Positions 32,941-36,843 of a stretch of DNA of 36,843 bases are shown piece after piece; the stretch's first letter is position 1, and each line of letters opens with the position of its first letter. The stretch covers positions 100,001-136,843 of the forward strand of contig JAPMOS010000108.1 in the NCBI GenBank assembly GCA_027972325.1, written 5' to 3'. A model generated the notes under the pieces. It searched no databases. It was not told where the DNA came from and saw nothing but the letters and a program-made list of their open reading frames with translations. The translations under genes and the position numbers were made by a program. Origin of the DNA: Paratrimastix pyriformis. Lineage: Eukaryota > Preaxostyla > Paratrimastigidae.

Positions 32941-33547
32941 CCGTCGCGGCGTCAGGGCGCGGGACCCGTCGCGGCAGCCGCGCCGTTGCGCATGGTCATG
33001 AGCGCGAGGGCATCCCAATGAACCAGAGGGTCGAGACGGAGGAGAGGGCCCGCTGAACGGATCGCGTGGCAGGGCGTCGGCCGGTGTCAGCCGCGACAGG
33101 GCCTGGCACGTGGCCCTGGGCACGGTCCCCGGGCCGACAGGATCACCGGCACCGCGCGGCGGGGCTGCCCGGTGGCCTCCGTGACGGCCTGGCAGAGGGG
33201 CGATAATTGGGCCGCCTTGGCCGCCGCCTGCGCCAGCCAGTCGTGAGTCTGGCCAGTGATGGCCCACGTCGAACCACCAGGTGCCGTCCGAGCCGCGGGA
33301 CTGAAGCACCAGGTCGGGGTGCACGTCGCGGAGGGTGGCGGGGAGCTTGGCCAGCAGGGAGACAGGAGGGCGGGCGCACAGTTCGTTGCCGACACGCCCA
33401 TGTAGTGCCGCGTGATCGCGTTGCCCGCCGAACCAGGCCCAGAGTCGGCGGACCACCCGGTCGTGGCGGGCCGTGTAGAAGTCGTGGTACCTGCCAGCCA
33501 GGTGGGCCATGGTCTCAGGGCCGTGTGAAATAAGCTCCGGGACGTTG
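32941..33547 (-). mobile_element. Broken retroelement 3' fragment, probably from a LINE
   Basis: Minus-strand coding remnants read YTARHDRVVRRLWAWFG, LRDVHPDLVLQSR, GTWWFDV and, in another frame, RRAVPVILSARG. The order RH-x-RV, a PDLVLQ strand and WW-x-DV is familiar from the C-terminal endonuclease-like region of some protist non-LTR elements; the family is uncertain. The copy is clearly broken (more than one reading-frame break) and has no reverse transcriptase. It differs from the fragment at 16292-16997. Confidence 0.45.
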
Positions 33548-33764
33548 GCGTCCTGGGCTGTGTCTCAATTGAACCTTAAGCCGGGGAACCCGACCGACAG
33601 CCGCTCATCTCATGCTGCCAGTTTTCCTGACGTCGGCCCATCCTCGGAGAGGACTTCCCGATATTTGAGCTGTCTTGCCGGCTTGCAGATACTAACCGGA
33701 GCCAGAGCACGACTCTTCCGGTGTCCTGTCCCCGGAAAGTCGGATGGTTTACTGCCGTTCGGGT
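33548..33764. other. Unassigned unique sequence
   Basis: About 215 bases between the retroelement relic and the next (ATC)n array. No open frame, RNA gene or repeat is recognised. Confidence 0.4.
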
Positions 33765-34703
<939 letters not shown>

Positions 34704-35459
34704 ACATATTATAAATACCGAAAAACAGGGACGACTTTTCGGGGGAAGGAACTGAGGGTGGCCTTCCAAAAATCTGTAAAATCCGGGGCTCTCCCCGGCA
34801 CCGACCGACCCTACGGCGGTTGGTTTTTTAGTCCTCATGCCGTCGGACTTTGCCAACTTAGGGCAACGCCATTTGCCAGAGTGCATCCGTCATCACACCC
34901 TATGTGTTCGGGACCGGCTTACAGCACTGCGGGACGTCCACAGGCCACAGTGGTATCCTGGAGGCGCACCGTGTTGTTGGGTGGGGTCCGGCCAGCTGTC
35001 CGAGCGGCTCGGTCACCGTGGACCAGCACCGAGAGAACCCGTCGCAAGGCCGGGATGGTGGGGCATACATCAGGGGATCGCCAACCTTGACCGGGCGGGC
35101 CATTGTGCTTCGGGTCTCAAGCGGGTTCGGGCGGTGGGCTAAGCTAAGCTTCAAGGGCAGGGGCCAGAGCTACCATGTGTCGCACCGATTTCGCAACGAT
35201 TTCGCAACATTTTCGCAACAGTGTTGTCCGGACAACGATCGCACCTGAAGGTGGGGCCGGACGCAGCCTGGGCGCCACAGGCGCGAAGAGCCTGGGTCTA
35301 CTAAGCCTACTGTGTCTTGCGGCATTTCGGCTTTTCGGCCTTCGGCCTCCGACCCCATCTTCACAAGTCCCCAGAAGTGGCCTTATATACCCTACTTGGG
35401 CACCCCCAAAGAGTATGGGAGGCACAGGAAAAATTATGGGACCAAAATTAAAGTCCAAA
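34704..35459. other. Unassigned block with a perfect palindrome and a TATA-like site
   Basis: Unique sequence of about 750 bases. It holds three ATTTCGCAAC-like direct repeats (35186-35219), a perfect 14-base palindrome GTTGTCCGGACAAC (35223-35236) and a CTTATATACC motif (35382-35391). No protein family is recognised on either strand. Confidence 0.5.
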
Positions 35460-36190
35460 ATTCAAATGACCGGAGGGTCGGCGACCTTACCGTTCGCTGG
35501 AGGATCCATAAATCCACAAACCGTGGTCGTGGTGGCCCCAGGTCAACCTTCCCCGGGGGATAGCCACCAAGGTCGAAAATTCAAACAGGCTCAGACGGGT
35601 CGGGGATGTCGACCTCAGCAGTCGTTCGGGCCACCTTGCCCTATCATCGCAGGGTGGTCGCGATCGACTCAGGGCAACACTTCCCCGGGGATAGCCACCA
35701 GGTCGAAATTTCAAAGTGGTTGGCAAAGGCCGGCGACCTCACCGTTCGATGGAGGGACCCATAATCCAGCGAACCGTGGTCGGTACCGGCCGCCGATCAA
35801 CCCTTCCCCGGGGGATAGCCACCAAGGTCAAATTTCAAACAGGTCGGGGAGCACGGCGACCTCACCGTTCGCTGGAGGATCCATAAATCCACCGAACTGT
35901 GGTCGAGGTAGCCCGCCGATCAACCCTTCCCCGGGGATAGCCACCAAGGTCGAAATTTCGGGTGGTTGGCAAGGCCGGCGACCTCACCGTTCGCTGGGAC
36001 CCAATCAGCGAACCGTGGTCGGGGTTGCCCGCCGATCGACCCTTCCCCGGGGATAGCCACCAAGGTCGAAATTTCAAACGGGTCGGGGAAGGACGGCGAC
36101 ACCAGTCGTTCGGACCACCCTGCCATATCCGGGATGGTCGCGGTCGACTCCAGGTCAACCCCAGGTAGATAGCCACCAGATTGAAAGCGT
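35460..36190. repeat. Minisatellite of six units of 116-131 bp in two subtypes
   Basis: The core GATAGCCACCA recurs at 35559, 35690, 35814, 35936, 36052 and 36168. Most units carry an ACCGTTCGCTGG-type half; the second and sixth instead carry a CAGTCGTTCGG-type half, so two monomer types are mixed. The array passes directly into (ATC)n at 36211. Confidence 0.92.
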
Positions 36191-36210
36191 AACGACGGCT
36201 CGCCTGACTT

Positions 36211-36843
<633 letters not shown>

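Overview
This window is nuclear DNA of an unidentified eukaryotic microbe. The genes are GC-rich and split by many spliceosomal introns, some only 41-57 nt long and others stretched to kilobases by simple repeats. The gene content (an SF-assemblin, which builds striated fibres at flagellar basal bodies, and a citrate lyase of bacterial type) suggests a flagellated protist with a fermentative or anaerobic side to its metabolism. That placement is inference; no marker gene here fixes the lineage.

Layout: (1) the 3' end of an unrecognised gene (+, to 1114) whose last two introns are copies of each other; (2) an eight-exon gene (-, 1868-6146) encoding one 949-residue chain in which citrate lyase alpha, the acyl carrier gamma and the citryl-CoA lyase beta subunit are fused; (3) a six-exon SF-assemblin (-, 6706-8070); (4) a CDC7 kinase (+, to 9819), head to head with SF-assemblin; (5) a very large gene (-, 9883-25265) for a beta-propeller protein that may be a TAF1C/Rrn6-like RNA polymerase I factor; (6) a condensin D2 gene (+, from 25249), head to head with gene 5 and overlapping it at the start codons, with its last visible exon ending at 31768; (7) from 31769 to the end, no recognisable host exon: long (ATC)n arrays, a retroelement relic, a dispersed repeat and a minisatellite of about 120 bp units.

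The most striking property of the window is its 5' splice site. Exon ends set by protein homology and reading phase fall almost always before GTCYGY (usually GTCTGT or GTCCGT), not GTRAGT. I count 44 introns: 41 start GTC, 38 match GTC(C/T)G, and none has the usual GTAAGT or GTGAGT. Acceptors are ordinary (C/T)AG. This suggests a U1 snRNA with a changed 5' end, for example ACGGAC, which remains to be tested.

The introns hold most of the other structure: trinucleotide arrays in both orientations, tandem duplications that copy splice sites, small dispersed families, interleaved perfect inverted repeats, and retroelement fragments. One short (ATC)n tract lies inside an exon, where it encodes nine aspartates.

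The genes do not form a pathway. They are housekeeping genes (DNA replication, chromosome condensation, basal body fibre, possibly rDNA transcription) packed in divergent and convergent pairs with very short spacers, beside one unusual metabolic enzyme.
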